Origin: Pseudomonas sp. B21-040 | GTDB taxonomy: Bacteria; Pseudomonadota; Gammaproteobacteria; Pseudomonadales; Pseudomonadaceae | Length of the DNA: 64,000 nt | Assembly (NCBI RefSeq): GCF_024748695.1 | Contig: NZ_CP087176.1 | Span: 1,233,501 to 1,297,500, forward strand | Direction: 5' to 3' | Shown: in pieces, positions 22,159 through 30,930 of the stretch | Numbering within the stretch: position 1 is the first letter of the stretch | How the letters are laid out: each line of letters begins with the position of its first letter | Position numbers and translations under genes: made by a program | Notes under the pieces: model-generated | The model's database searches: none | The model's input: the letters and a program-made list of their open reading frames with translations, nothing else | Told to the model about the DNA's origin: nothing

Positions 22159-23211
22159 ATGGACGACAACAAGAAGAAAGCCTTGGCTGCGGCCCTGGGT
22201 CAGATCGAACGTCAATTCGGCAAGGGTGCCGTAATGCGTATGGGCGATCAGGACCGTCAGGCGATCCCATCCATCTCCACTGGCTCTCTGGGTCTGGACA
22301 TCGCGCTCGGTATTGGCGGTCTGCCAAAAGGTCGTATCGTTGAAATCTACGGTCCTGAATCCTCCGGTAAAACCACACTGACACTGTCCGTGATCGCCCA
22401 GGCTCAAAAAGCTGGCGCGACCTGCGCATTCGTCGATGCCGAACACGCGCTCGATCCTGAGTACGCCGGCAAACTGGGCGTCAACGTCGACGACCTGCTG
22501 GTTTCCCAGCCGGACACCGGCGAACAGGCCCTGGAAATCACCGACATGCTGGTGCGTTCCAACGCGGTTGACGTGATCATCGTCGACTCCGTGGCGGCAC
22601 TGGTGCCAAAGGCAGAAATCGAAGGCGAAATGGGCGACATGCACGTCGGCCTGCAAGCCCGTCTGATGTCCCAGGCGCTGCGTAAAATCACCGGTAACAT
22701 CAAGAACGCCAACTGCCTGGTGATCTTCATCAACCAGATCCGTATGAAGATCGGCGTGATGTTCGGTAGCCCGGAAACCACCACCGGTGGTAACGCGCTG
22801 AAGTTCTACGCTTCGGTTCGTCTGGACATCCGTCGTACTGGCGCGGTGAAAGAAGGTGATGAAGTCGTCGGTAGCGAAACCCGCGTCAAGGTCGTGAAGA
22901 ACAAAGTGGCTTCGCCGTTCCGTCAGGCCGAGTTCCAGATCCTTTACGGCAAAGGCATCTACCTCAATGGCGAGATGATCGACCTGGGTGTTCTGCACGG
23001 TTTCGTCGAGAAATCCGGTGCCTGGTATGCCTATGAAGGCACCAAGATCGGTCAGGGCAAGGCCAACTCGGCCAAGTTCCTGGCGGACAATCCGGAAATC
23101 GCCGCGAAGCTCGAGAAGCAGCTGCGTGACAAACTGCTGACCCCGGCGCCGGACGTCAAAGCATCGCCAGTCAAAGAGACTGCTGATGACCTGGCTGACG
23201 CTGATATCTGA
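22159..23211 (+). CDS. recA: Recombinase RecA
   Basis: RecA forms the filament for homologous recombination and triggers self-cleavage of LexA and of S24 repressors such as the one at 16450-17193. The 350-residue protein starts [20 protein letters not shown] and has Walker [13 protein letters not shown] (about residue 67), [11 protein letters not shown], and the L1/L2 DNA-binding loop region [23 protein letters not shown] 22159 follows TGAGGACTTTA. A LexA box lies upstream and recX follows eight bases downstream. Confidence 0.99.
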   Translation: MDDNKKKALAAALGQIERQFGKGAVMRMGDQDRQAIPSISTGSLGLDIALGIGGLPKGRIVEIYGPESSGKTTLTLSVIAQAQKAGATCAFVDAEHALDPEYAGKLGVNVDDLLVSQPDTGEQALEITDMLVRSNAVDVIIVDSVAALVPKAEIEGEMGDMHVGLQARLMSQALRKITGNIKNANCLVIFINQIRMKIGVMFGSPETTTGGNALKFYASVRLDIRRTGAVKEGDEVVGSETRVKVVKNKVASPFRQAEFQILYGKGIYLNGEMIDLGVLHGFVEKSGAWYAYEGTKIGQGKANSAKFLADNPEIAAKLEKQLRDKLLTPAPDVKASPVKETADDLADADI

Positions 23212-23219
23212 TTGATCCG

Positions 23220-23687
23220 ATGACCGCCGTACTCGATACACTCGTCGCGGTGCGGCGAACCGCAATGGACCTGCTCGCACGACGCGAGCACGGTCGAGTC
23301 GAGCTGACGCGTAAACTGCGTCAGCGCGGCGCCCTCCTTGAAATGATCGACACAGCACTCGACCGCTTGACGGAAGAGGGCCTGCTGTCTGAATCCCGTT
23401 ACCTCGAAAGCTTTGTTTCCTACCGTGCCCGTTCGGGCTATGGCCCTTTGCGTATTCGTGAGGAGTTGAGCCAGCGCGGTCTGCAACGAGTCGATATCGA
23501 ACTGGCGTTACGCGAGAGTGGTATCAACTGGCAGGAGCAACTGGAGGATACCTGGCGGCGTAAATTTTCCGGGCATCTTCCGATAGACGCTCGGGAGCGT
23601 GCCAAGCAGGGGCGCTTCCTGAGTTATCGGGGATACTCCATGGAGATGATCGGTCGCTTGCTCAGTGGCCGGGGAATGGATGATTGA
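23220..23687 (+). CDS. recX: Regulatory protein RecX
   Basis: RecX limits RecA filament extension. The 155-residue helical protein has the repeated three-helix pattern of the family: [20 protein letters not shown], then [20 protein letters not shown], then a final [20 protein letters not shown]. It follows recA directly and is closed by a strong terminator. Confidence 0.95.
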   Translation: MTAVLDTLVAVRRTAMDLLARREHGRVELTRKLRQRGALLEMIDTALDRLTEEGLLSESRYLESFVSYRARSGYGPLRIREELSQRGLQRVDIELALRESGINWQEQLEDTWRRKFSGHLPIDARERAKQGRFLSYRGYSMEMIGRLLSGRGMDD

Positions 23688-23688
23688 T

Positions 23689-23727
23689 AAAAAATGGCCC
23701 GCTATTTCGATAGCGGGCCATTTTTTC
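23689..23727 (+). terminator. Bidirectional terminator between recX and LOG gene
   Basis: AAAAAATGGCCCGCTA pairs with TAGCGGGCCATTTTTT around a small loop. A/T runs on both sides allow it to end both the recX and the convergent LOG-family transcripts. Confidence 0.9.
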
Positions 23728-23731
23728 TGCC

Positions 23732-24850
23732 TTACGTCACCTTGGAAGGTTTGCGCGTGAGTTGTTGTGTCTGGGGTTTGGGCTGAGCCCGGTTTTCCGG
23801 CAGGTTGATGTAATCCACCAGTTCGCGCAGACGGCCATGATCACGCGCGTTGAAATTGAAGGCCAGTCGCGCCAGGTGGCTGAACTGTGCTTCGTCGTGT
23901 TCCTCTTCGTTGTAGGCATGCTGATGAAAACGATCGCTCAGGCACAAGTCGGCAAAGGCCTTCTGCATGTGTTCGAGCGCTTGCTCGCTGAGCCTGTGAT
24001 TCATGCGAATCACGAACTGACGCTTCAGCCAGCGACTGGAATGGAAGTTGCTGTAGAACTGGTTGATCTGTTCCACCGCCTCTTCGGCGCTGTAGACCAG
24101 GCTCACGAGCTTCATGTCGGTCGGCAGGATGTAGCGGTTTTCCTCCAATTGATGGTGAATGAAGTCCAGCGCGCCTTGCCAGAACTTGCCGCCCGGCGCA
24201 TCCAGCAGTACCACCGGCACCAAAGGGCTTTTACCGGTTTGAATCAATGTCAGTACTTCCAGCGCCTCATCCAGGGTGCCGAAACCACCTGGGCACAGGA
24301 CTAGCGCATCGGCTTCTTTGACGAAGAACAGCTTGCGGGTAAAAAAGAAGTGGAAGGGCAGCAGATTGGCAGTGCCTTGCACGGTGGGATTGGCATGCTG
24401 TTCGAAGGGCAGGGTGATGTTGAATCCCAGGCTGTGCTCCCTGCCGGCCCCTTCGTGAGCGGCCGCCATGATGCCGCCGCCAGCACCCGTGATCACCATC
24501 AGGTCGGAGCGCGCCAGCGCCGCCCCCAATTCTCGGGCCAAACCATACAGCGGGTGTTCGATCGGTGTTCGGGCGGAGCCAAACACGGTGACTTTACGCC
24601 GCCCCCGGAACTGCTCGAGAACACGAAAGGCGTGCTCCAGTTCGCGCAGGGCTTGAAGGGTGATCTTGGCATTCCAGCGGTTGTGATCTTCCTGGGCCAT
24701 GCGCAGCACGGTCAGGATCATGTCGCGGTAAATGGGGAGGTTGGGACTGTTGGGTGAAACCAGGTTGAGCTGTTCTTCGACCTTGCTGGTGAGGTCGTGG
24801 CCGCTTTCTTCAAAATGACGGCTTAGCAGATCATTCGGTTGGTAAGGCAT
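23732..24850 (-). CDS. LOG-family protein (predicted nucleotide 5'-monophosphate phosphoribohydrolase)
   Basis: The 372-residue protein starts MPYQPNDLLSRHFEESGHDL after a GGAG site. It has the family motifs TGAGGGIMAAAHEGA (about residue 140) and PGGFGTLDEALEVLTLIQTG (about residue 205), which bind the substrate ribose-phosphate. Related LOG proteins cleave the N-glycosidic bond of purine 5'-monophosphates, including cytokinin nucleotides. The ~100-residue N- and C-terminal extensions make it longer than the simple LOG form (~180-220 residues); their roles are unknown. The position next to recX is conserved in pseudomonads. Confidence 0.88.
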   Translation of the reverse strand: MPYQPNDLLSRHFEESGHDLTSKVEEQLNLVSPNSPNLPIYRDMILTVLRMAQEDHNRWNAKITLQALRELEHAFRVLEQFRGRRKVTVFGSARTPIEHPLYGLARELGAALARSDLMVITGAGGGIMAAAHEGAGREHSLGFNITLPFEQHANPTVQGTANLLPFHFFFTRKLFFVKEADALVLCPGGFGTLDEALEVLTLIQTGKSPLVPVVLLDAPGGKFWQGALDFIHHQLEENRYILPTDMKLVSLVYSAEEAVEQINQFYSNFHSSRWLKRQFVIRMNHRLSEQALEHMQKAFADLCLSDRFHQHAYNEEEHDEAQFSHLARLAFNFNARDHGRLRELVDYINLPENRAQPKPQTQQLTRKPSKVT

Positions 24851-25216
24851 CAATTTCTCCTTCCATACAGGCTCTGTTTTTCCCTTGGATGAAGGAAACA
24901 TTCGCACATCAAGACGCGTCGCGGGCGGCCCCTTTCCAGCCCGGAAAAGTGAATGGGAACACTATGAATCTAGACCCTTGCAGAGATTTACGCTGCCTTG
25001 ATCATTGCGCCGCAAAGTCTTTCCTGGCAATCGCTTATTGACGGTTTGCAAGGTGATTTCACCGCTCGTCTGAACACGAGCCGAGTCTCTGGCGCTCTGA
25101 TTTACTAAGTTACAGGCGTAACACGACAACTTTGCGTCAAAGGCAGGGCGCGCGGTTCAAGAGATTGAAGGATTTGTTTCGCTCAAGCAGGGCGAGGAGC
25201 AGGGAGGCGGGATGTT
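24851..25216. other. 366-base intergenic region
   Basis: This region separates the divergent LOG gene and the small ribbon-helix-helix-like gene. I see no RNA gene, REP palindrome or reading frame with a credible start. It must hold both promoters; the best visible site is a GGAGGCGGGATGTT ribosome binding region ending at 25216. Confidence 0.5.
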
Positions 25217-25411
25217 ATGGCCAGAGTCATTCTGGAAATCGATGCGCAACTGTATCGATTACTGAAATCATCTGCCGAGACCCATCATGTGAGTCTCGAA
25301 GAGGAGTGCTGTCGGCGTTTAGAGGGAGCCGAACGGCGCTCACGTTACTTGCAGGCGTTATTGGCTGAACTGCGCGCCGAGGATGAACAGCGGCGCGCAA
25401 ATGCTCGTTGA
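25217..25411 (+). CDS. Small ribbon-helix-helix-like protein of unknown function
   Basis: The 64-residue product (MARVILEIDAQLYRLLKSSA...) starts after GGAGGCGGGATGTT. A first beta strand (RVILEI), a helix (AQLYRLLKSSAETHH) and a second helix after VSLEEECCRRL match the Arc/MetJ DNA-binding pattern, and a charged tail follows. It could be a DNA-binding regulator or an antitoxin without a toxin partner. It abuts the stop of the convergent gene. Confidence 0.65.
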   Translation: MARVILEIDAQLYRLLKSSAETHHVSLEEECCRRLEGAERRSRYLQALLAELRAEDEQRRANAR

Positions 25412-25837
25412 TTACTTTTTCTTCACCGGTGTGGCTTTCGGGCAATCCGATTCCTGGAAGCTTGCGGAGCCGATCGGGCGATTGGACTTCACCTCGGCAA
25501 AGTCATAACGCATGATCGCGCCCTTTGCCATCAGCTTGCGGAACCCCGGGTTTCTGCAGACGGACGCGCCAAGCTGGAAGTAAACCGCTTTCGGGTCAGA
25601 CCGCATCTTTTCGGCGTGGCTGCTCTGCACACTCAGGTGGTTGATCAGTACATTGCCTTCGACAGTGTAGCCCTGATCGAGAATGTCCTCGTTGATCGCC
25701 CGTGGCGTGCCGACGCTGCTTTGTGCCGCGACATTTTGCAGCTCTTTGTTGAGGTTCTGCTCTTTCAAGGACGCCGCCTGAGCACTGAAGGACGACGCCA
25801 GCAAAATGGCAACGGTGGGAACGATAAGGCGCAGCAT
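25412..25837 (-). CDS. Secreted PA3611-like protein
   Basis: The 141-residue protein has a Sec signal peptide (MLRLIVPTVAILLASSFSAQ, cleavage after QAA) and a mature domain very like P. aeruginosa PA3611 as I recall it (VGTPRAINEDILDQGYTVEG; LINHLSVQSSHAEKMRSDP). PA3611 is a small periplasmic or secreted protein reported as quorum-regulated. Two cysteines (in GASVCRNPGF and ESDCPKAT) could form a disulphide. The lysine-rich end (TPVKKK) is an addition. The molecular function is unknown. Confidence 0.8.
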   Translation of the reverse strand: MLRLIVPTVAILLASSFSAQAASLKEQNLNKELQNVAAQSSVGTPRAINEDILDQGYTVEGNVLINHLSVQSSHAEKMRSDPKAVYFQLGASVCRNPGFRKLMAKGAIMRYDFAEVKSNRPIGSASFQESDCPKATPVKKK

Positions 25838-26026
25838 GAAACTCTCCTGGTTCAGTGACTGGTGCTTCGACCCGCCACATGACTGTGCGTTCAGTGGCGG
25901 CGAATTATAGGGGACGAGCTCCAGACGGTACAGGCTTGCACCGACTGCTCTGGTAAACTGGCGCCACTTTTTGCCCTGCCGAGTGTTTTTCGTGTCGATT
26001 TACTTCCCTTGCCGGCGTTGCCTGCG

Positions 26027-26785
26027 ATGAACCCCGCAATTTCTCACTTTGCTGCCAACGCTGTGGCCCGCTTGCGCGATATGCGAGAGGAAGAGGGTAT
26101 CAAGCCGATTCAGGCCCGAGGCTGGCGGGCAGCGCGTTGCCGTGCCTGCCGCGTGATCGAGAGCCACTGCCTGTGCGCCTGGCGCCCGCAGGTCGAGGCG
26201 CGTTCTGGTGTGTGCCTGATCATGACCAACAAGGAAGTGTTCAAACCGAGCAACACCGGTTGGCTGATTGCCGATGTAGTGCGCGACAACCATGCGTTCA
26301 TCTGGTCGCGCACGGAGGTCGATGAACAACTGTTGGCGTTGCTGGCCGACCCGCAATGGCAGCCGTATCTGGTGTTTCCGGGGGAGTACGTCGAGCCCGA
26401 GCGTGTCACCAACAGCGTCGACACGGATAGCTCGAAACGTCCGCTGTTCATTTTGCTGGATGCCACCTGGACAGAGGCCCGGAAGATTTTCCGCAAAAGC
26501 CCCTATTTTGACCGGCTTCCGATCTTGAGCCTGCTGCCCGAGAAACTGTCACGGTATCGGTTGCGCAGGTCGACCCGCAGCGAGCATTTGTGCACCGCCG
26601 AAGTGGCGGCACTGTGTCTGGATCTGGCCGGTGACACTGACGCTGCATCGGCGCTGGACGCTTATTTCGACGTGTTCAGCCAGCATTACCTGGACGCAAA
26701 GCATCAGTTGGACATGAATGTGGCAACGCCGGCTCACGCCGACCTGATGCCGTTCGTGCAAAACACGGCCCCGGTCATCTGCTGA
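26027..26785 (+). CDS. DTW-domain protein, predicted tRNA-uridine aminocarboxypropyltransferase
   Basis: The enzyme family adds the 3-amino-3-carboxypropyl group of S-adenosylmethionine to uridine in tRNA. Seen in the 252-residue protein: a cysteine cluster CRACRVIESHCLCAW (about residues 40-54), the family motif LDATWTEARKIF (about residue 145) and an SPYFDRLPIL segment. The gene lies in the recA-LOG-PA3611 neighbourhood as in P. aeruginosa. The start is uncertain: ATG 26027 is chosen, and an upstream TTG at 26009 is in frame. Confidence 0.85.
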   Translation: MNPAISHFAANAVARLRDMREEEGIKPIQARGWRAARCRACRVIESHCLCAWRPQVEARSGVCLIMTNKEVFKPSNTGWLIADVVRDNHAFIWSRTEVDEQLLALLADPQWQPYLVFPGEYVEPERVTNSVDTDSSKRPLFILLDATWTEARKIFRKSPYFDRLPILSLLPEKLSRYRLRRSTRSEHLCTAEVAALCLDLAGDTDAASALDAYFDVFSQHYLDAKHQLDMNVATPAHADLMPFVQNTAPVIC

Positions 26786-26997
26786 TTGTCACCCATACTG
26801 CAAAGAACTGTACCGGCCAAGCACCTTGACCACCCCGACTTCGCTGGGCATGCTTGGCGCCGATTAGGGCGCGGCCAGGTTTGATACGCCGAATTCTTGC
26901 GTTAGTTAATAGCTACGTGATTGGCGTTGAACGTGCCCTGTTAGTGCAGCTTCGTGGCTGTGCCTTGAGTTGTTTGAAAAACAGGATCATTTGAAAA

Positions 26998-27648
26998 ATG
27001 GCCACATACGAAATCCTGATTGCCGATGATCACCCACTGTTTCGCAGTGCGCTGCATCAGGCCGTGACGCTGGGCCTGGGCCCGGATGTTCGGCTGGTGG
27101 AAGTGGCGAGCATTGCCGAGCTGGAAGCCCGCCTGGATGAAAAGTCCGACTGGGATCTGGTGCTGCTGGACCTGAACATGCCCGGCGCCTACGGTTTTTC
27201 CGGGCTCGTGCTGTTGCGCGGTCAGTACCCGCAAATTCCGGTGGTGATGGTTTCCGCGCAGGAAGAAGCGTCAATCATGGTCAAGTCCCGTGAGTTCGGC
27301 GCCAGTGGGTTCATTCCAAAATCCAGCGACCTGAGTGTCATCCAGAAGGCTGTCCGTGCGGTGCTGGACGGCGACGTATTCTGGCCACCTCAAGCCTTTG
27401 AAGCGGTCAGTGTTTCCGATGAGGCCAAAGCGGCCAGCGAAGGCCTTGCGAGCCTGACGCCCCAGCAATTCCGGGTGTTGACCATGGTTTGCGAGGGCTT
27501 GCTGAATAAACAGATTGCGTACGAGCTGAGCGTCTCCGAGGCGACGATCAAAGCCCATGTCACGGCGATTTTCCGCAAGCTGAATGTGCGGACCCGCACT
27601 CAGGCGGCGTTGCTCTTGCAACAACTTGAGTCAATTTCCAGCCACTAA
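26998..27648 (+). CDS. erdR: LuxR-type response regulator ErdR (CrbR-like)
   Basis: The 216-residue protein has a receiver domain (residues 1-125; acidic pair D10-D11, phospho-acceptor D58 in LLDLNMPG, conserved lysine in GFIPKSS) and a C-terminal LuxR-type helix-turn-helix (LTPQQFRVLTMVCEGLLNKQ; ATIKAHVTAIFRKL). The sequence and the dgkA neighbour match ErdR, which with a separately encoded sensor kinase controls ethanol and acetate use, including acsA. No kinase gene is adjacent. About 212 bases of intergenic DNA precede it. Confidence 0.88.
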   Translation: MATYEILIADDHPLFRSALHQAVTLGLGPDVRLVEVASIAELEARLDEKSDWDLVLLDLNMPGAYGFSGLVLLRGQYPQIPVVMVSAQEEASIMVKSREFGASGFIPKSSDLSVIQKAVRAVLDGDVFWPPQAFEAVSVSDEAKAASEGLASLTPQQFRVLTMVCEGLLNKQIAYELSVSEATIKAHVTAIFRKLNVRTRTQAALLLQQLESISSH

Positions 27649-27723
27649 ACTATTACATGTTCACGCTTTTTTGACTTTGCTTGATCTAGCGTTCCCATTC
27701 CTACCTGGTCAGTTGCCCATTCT

Positions 27724-28086
27724 ATGTCACCTTTCAAAGGCCAAACCGGCCTCAAACGCATCCTCAATGCCTCCGGTTACTCGCTGGATGGCCTGCGCGC
27801 CGCCTTCACCGGTGAAGCGGCCTTTCGGCAACTGGTGTTGCTCAACGTTATCCTGATACCGATTTCGTTCTTCTTGAACGTCAGCCGCGTCGAACAGGCG
27901 CTGCTGATCGCCGTCTGCCTGTTGGCGCTGATCGTCGAACTGCTGAACTCGGCGGTGGAAGCCGCCATCGATCGCATTTCCCTCGAACTGCACCCGCTGT
28001 CCAAAAACGCCAAGGACATGGGCAGCGCAGCTCAATTCGTGGCGTTGAGCATGATCGCGCTGGTCTGGGCAGTCATCCTGCTTTAA
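27724..28086 (+). CDS. dgkA: Diacylglycerol kinase
   Basis: This small inner-membrane enzyme phosphorylates diacylglycerol, recycling the lipid left by membrane-derived glucan synthesis. The 120-residue product has three membrane segments (about residues 35-52, 57-75 and 98-118) and the active-site stretch VELLNSAVEAAIDRIS between the second and third. Its last four bases overlap the convergent finR. Confidence 0.95.
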   Translation: MSPFKGQTGLKRILNASGYSLDGLRAAFTGEAAFRQLVLLNVILIPISFFLNVSRVEQALLIAVCLLALIVELLNSAVEAAIDRISLELHPLSKNAKDMGSAAQFVALSMIALVWAVILL

Positions 28087-29009
28087 GCGATGTTTGGCAG
28101 AACGATCTCGTCGCTGCGCTGAACCCCCTCGGTGAACGCGCGGCACAGCTCGAGGAATTCGCGCATCGCCGACGTCTGATATTTCTGTTTGTGCCAGATG
28201 AAATAAAACTGCCGCGCCAGGTCCAGGTCCGGTGTCTCCACGGGCACCAGGCTGCCACGACGGAACGCATCGCGCAGTGCCAGGCGCGAAATGCAACCGA
28301 TCCCCAATCCCGACTCCACGGCGCGCTTGATCGCTTCGGTGTGTTCCAGTTCGAGCCGGATATTCAGCGCACTGCGATGGTGACGCATGGCCTGGTCAAA
28401 GGTCAGCCGTGTGCCAGAGCCTTGTTCTCGCAGAATCCAGGCCTCGTGGGTCAGTTCTTCCATGGTCGCGGTGCCGCGTTTGGCCAGTGGATGCTGAGGC
28501 GCGCAAAACACCACCAGTTCATCCTCGACCCAACTCTGCACTTCGATGTCGGGATGACTGCAATCGCCTTCGATTAGACCCAGATCAATTTCATAGTGGG
28601 CAACTTGTTGCACGATATTGGCAGTGTTTTGCACGTGCAGCTTCACCTGGCTTTCCGGGTGGCGCTGCATGAAGCTGCCGATCAGCAGGGTGGCAAGGTA
28701 ATTGCCGATGGTCAGGGTCGCGCCGACCGCCAGGGAGCCGAACCCGGACTTGCCGTTGAGCAGGTCTTCAATTTCCTTGGACTGATCGAGCAATGCCACG
28801 GCCTGTGGCAGCAACTGTTTGCCGAGGGCGTTGAGGCTCAAGCGTTTGCCAGCGCGGTCAAACAACTGGCAGCTGGACTGGCGCTCCAGTTCGGTGATCG
28901 AGGTGCTCGCCGCCGATTGTGAGAGGTTGAGCAAGCCCGCAGCACGGGATACGCTTTCCTGCTGGGCGACGGCGACGAAAACTTGAAGTTGACGGAGAGT
29001 AAATCGCAT
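28083..29009 (-). CDS. finR: LysR-family regulator FinR
   Basis: FinR activates the ferredoxin-NADP reductase gene under oxidative stress in pseudomonads. The start ATG 29009 (MRFTLRQLQVFVAVAQQESV) gives 308 residues; upstream codons are outside the family. The helix-turn-helix is at about residues 18-40 (SRAAGLLNLSQSAASTSITE) and the effector domain follows. It is divergent from fpr with 122 bases between starts, which should hold the FinR binding site. Confidence 0.9.
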   Translation of the reverse strand: MRFTLRQLQVFVAVAQQESVSRAAGLLNLSQSAASTSITELERQSSCQLFDRAGKRLSLNALGKQLLPQAVALLDQSKEIEDLLNGKSGFGSLAVGATLTIGNYLATLLIGSFMQRHPESQVKLHVQNTANIVQQVAHYEIDLGLIEGDCSHPDIEVQSWVEDELVVFCAPQHPLAKRGTATMEELTHEAWILREQGSGTRLTFDQAMRHHRSALNIRLELEHTEAIKRAVESGLGIGCISRLALRDAFRRGSLVPVETPDLDLARQFYFIWHKQKYQTSAMREFLELCRAFTEGVQRSDEIVLPNIA

Positions 29010-29131
29010 ATCGATATAACCGATAACCCTTATCTTAATAATCCATTTAACAGATATTGTCTCTGCCTTTAGAATGCGATGCAATTGCGCATATCACTGG
29101 CGCAGGCAAAATCTCCAGGAGTCCCACGTAC

Positions 29132-29911
29132 ATGAGCAACATGAACCACGAGCGTGTCCTCAGTGTTCATCACTGGAACGACACTCTGTTCAGCTTCAAG
29201 TGCACCCGCGATCCGGGCCTGCGCTTCGAGAACGGTCAGTTCGTGATGATCGGCCTGCAACAGCCCAACGGCCGCCCGCTTATGCGCGCTTACTCGATTG
29301 CCAGCCCGAACTGGGAAGAGCATCTCGAGTTCTTCAGCATCAAGGTGCCTGATGGCCCGCTGACTTCCCAGTTGCAGCATCTGAAGGAAGGCGACGAGAT
29401 CATCATCAGCAAGAAGCCTACCGGTACCTTGGTGCTGGATGACTTGAAGCCTGGCAAACATTTGTACCTGCTCAGCACCGGTACCGGTCTGGCGCCCTTC
29501 ATGAGCGTCATCCAGGACCCGGAAACCTACGAGCGTTTCGAAAAAGTGATCCTGTGCCACGGCGTGCGTTACGTCAACGAAGTCGCTTACCGCGAGTTCA
29601 TCACCGAGCACTTGCCGCAGAACGAGTTCTTCGGTGAGGCGCTGCGTGACAAGTTGATCTACTACCCGACCGTGACCCGCGAGCCGTTCGAGAACGAAGG
29701 CCGCCTGACCGACCTGATGCGCAGCGGCAAGCTGTTCAGCGACATCGGCCTGCCACCGATCAACCCGCAGGACGACCGCGCCATGCTGTGCGGTAGCCCG
29801 AGCATGCTCGACGAGACCAGCGAAGTGTTGAACAGCTTCGGCCTGAAAGTTTCGCCGCGGATGCGCGAGCCGGGTGACTACCTGATCGAGCGTGCATTCG
29901 TCGAGAAGTAA
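29132..29911 (+). CDS. fpr: Ferredoxin-NADP reductase
   Basis: This FAD enzyme passes electrons between NADPH and ferredoxin or flavodoxin. ATG 29132 (MSNMNHERVLSVHHWND) follows CCAGGAGTCCC and gives 259 residues. FAD-binding is at RAYSIASPNWEEHLEF, NADP-binding at LLSTGTGLAPFMSV and CGSPSMLDE, and the C-terminal AFVEK is family-typical. Regulation by the divergent FinR is expected. Confidence 0.96.
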   Translation: MSNMNHERVLSVHHWNDTLFSFKCTRDPGLRFENGQFVMIGLQQPNGRPLMRAYSIASPNWEEHLEFFSIKVPDGPLTSQLQHLKEGDEIIISKKPTGTLVLDDLKPGKHLYLLSTGTGLAPFMSVIQDPETYERFEKVILCHGVRYVNEVAYREFITEHLPQNEFFGEALRDKLIYYPTVTREPFENEGRLTDLMRSGKLFSDIGLPPINPQDDRAMLCGSPSMLDETSEVLNSFGLKVSPRMREPGDYLIERAFVEK

Positions 29912-29923
29912 GCAAACGCATCA

Positions 29924-29964
29924 CTAAAAAGCCCCATTGTCCTTGCAGGCAGTGGGGCTTTGTT
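29924..29964 (+). terminator. fpr terminator
   Basis: AAAAAGCCCCA pairs with TGGGGCTTT around a longer loop, followed by GTT. It lies 12 bases after the fpr stop. Confidence 0.75.
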
Positions 29965-29981
29965 ATGCCCGACGCAATCCC

Positions 29982-30049
29982 TGTAGGAGCACGGCTTGCC
30001 GGCGATGGCGTCCTTGAGTTCGCCATCGCGAGCAAGCTTTGCTCCTACA
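29982..30049. repeat. REP palindrome overlapping the end of trmO
   Basis: Inverted arms TGTAGGAGC...GGCTTGCCGGCGATGGC and GCCATCGCGAGCAAGC...GCTCCTACA. The outer TGTAGGAGC on the minus strand supplies the TAG stop codon of trmO (30045-30047). Confidence 0.9.
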
Positions 30050-30746
30050 AGTCAGGTACAGGGATGACTTCGAGAACGCGGATAACCCCTGCTTCGGGGT
30101 AATGCCAGCGCACATCCAGGTCCCAGAACTGTGCGCCGTATTCCCGTTCGGGCGTCGGCGTCTGGTAGGCCGGCCGTGGATCTTGGGCCAGGCACTGTTC
30201 GATCAGCGCCACCAGGGGCTCTTCAAGGCGCTGAGCATGCGCGTGAGCCTGATGCAGCGCTGCATCCGTCCACTGCACGGGGATCAATTGCGGCGCGGCG
30301 CTGGCGATGCTGTTGGAGGCGCTGTCGATGATGTCGGCGTAAGGCACGTAGGGTTTGATGTCGAGAATCGGCGTGCCGTCCAACAGATCGATACCGGATA
30401 TCCACAGGCGATTGGCTTCGACCTTGTCCAGCTTCACTACGGATTGACCAATGCCATTGGGCCGATGCGTGGCGCGGGTGGCGAACACGCCCATGGATTT
30501 GTTGCCGCCCAGACGTGGCGGGCGGACTTTCAGGCGTGGCTTTTCTTCCAGCGCCTGATGGAACACAAACAGCAGCCAAACGTGACTGACCTGTTCCAGG
30601 CCCTGTACCGCATCCCCCTGATCAAACGGCGCGACAAGCTCCAGAACACCGCGAGCGGCTGGGGCCAGTTGCGGTTGGCGCGGGATAGCGAACTTCTCCT
30701 TGAAGCAGGAGCGCACGAAGCCGATGGGGGAAACGCTGTAGGTCAT
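30045..30746 (-). CDS. trmO: tRNA (N6-threonylcarbamoyladenosine(37)-N6)-methyltransferase TrmO
   Basis: TrmO methylates t6A37 in tRNA-Thr. The 233-residue protein (start MTYSVSPIGFVRSCFKEKFA) has the TsaA/VirR beta-barrel domain with LEQVSHVWLLFVFHQ, FATRATHRPNGIGQSVVKL and LDIKPYVPYAD. Upstream codons to 30950 run through REP sequence and are rejected. Its stop codon comes from a REP element. Confidence 0.92.
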   Translation of the reverse strand: MTYSVSPIGFVRSCFKEKFAIPRQPQLAPAARGVLELVAPFDQGDAVQGLEQVSHVWLLFVFHQALEEKPRLKVRPPRLGGNKSMGVFATRATHRPNGIGQSVVKLDKVEANRLWISGIDLLDGTPILDIKPYVPYADIIDSASNSIASAAPQLIPVQWTDAALHQAHAHAQRLEEPLVALIEQCLAQDPRPAYQTPTPEREYGAQFWDLDVRWHYPEAGVIRVLEVIPVPDL

Positions 30747-30814
30747 GGTCTGGGTCGAGGCGGGGTGAGGGTGGGCATGATAACCCGAGCGGCCACGGGA
30801 TCGTTGGTGCCTGT

Positions 30815-30925
30815 CAGTCCGCCATCGCGGGCAAGCCACGCTCCCACAGGGTTCTCGGGCGTATACACATTTTGTGTACGGCATAAAACCTGTGGGAGCG
30901 TGGCTTGCCCGCGATAGCCGCACTG
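30815..30925. repeat. Inverted pair of REP units (REPIN)
   Basis: CAGTCCGCCATCGCGGGCAA...GCTCCCACAGG and CCTGTGGGAGC...TTGCCCGCGATAGCCG face each other in the orientation opposite to the other copies here. The centre contains a smaller palindrome, GTATACACATTTTGTGTAC. It separates trmO from rhlG. Confidence 0.85.
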
Positions 30926-30930
30926 CCGAT

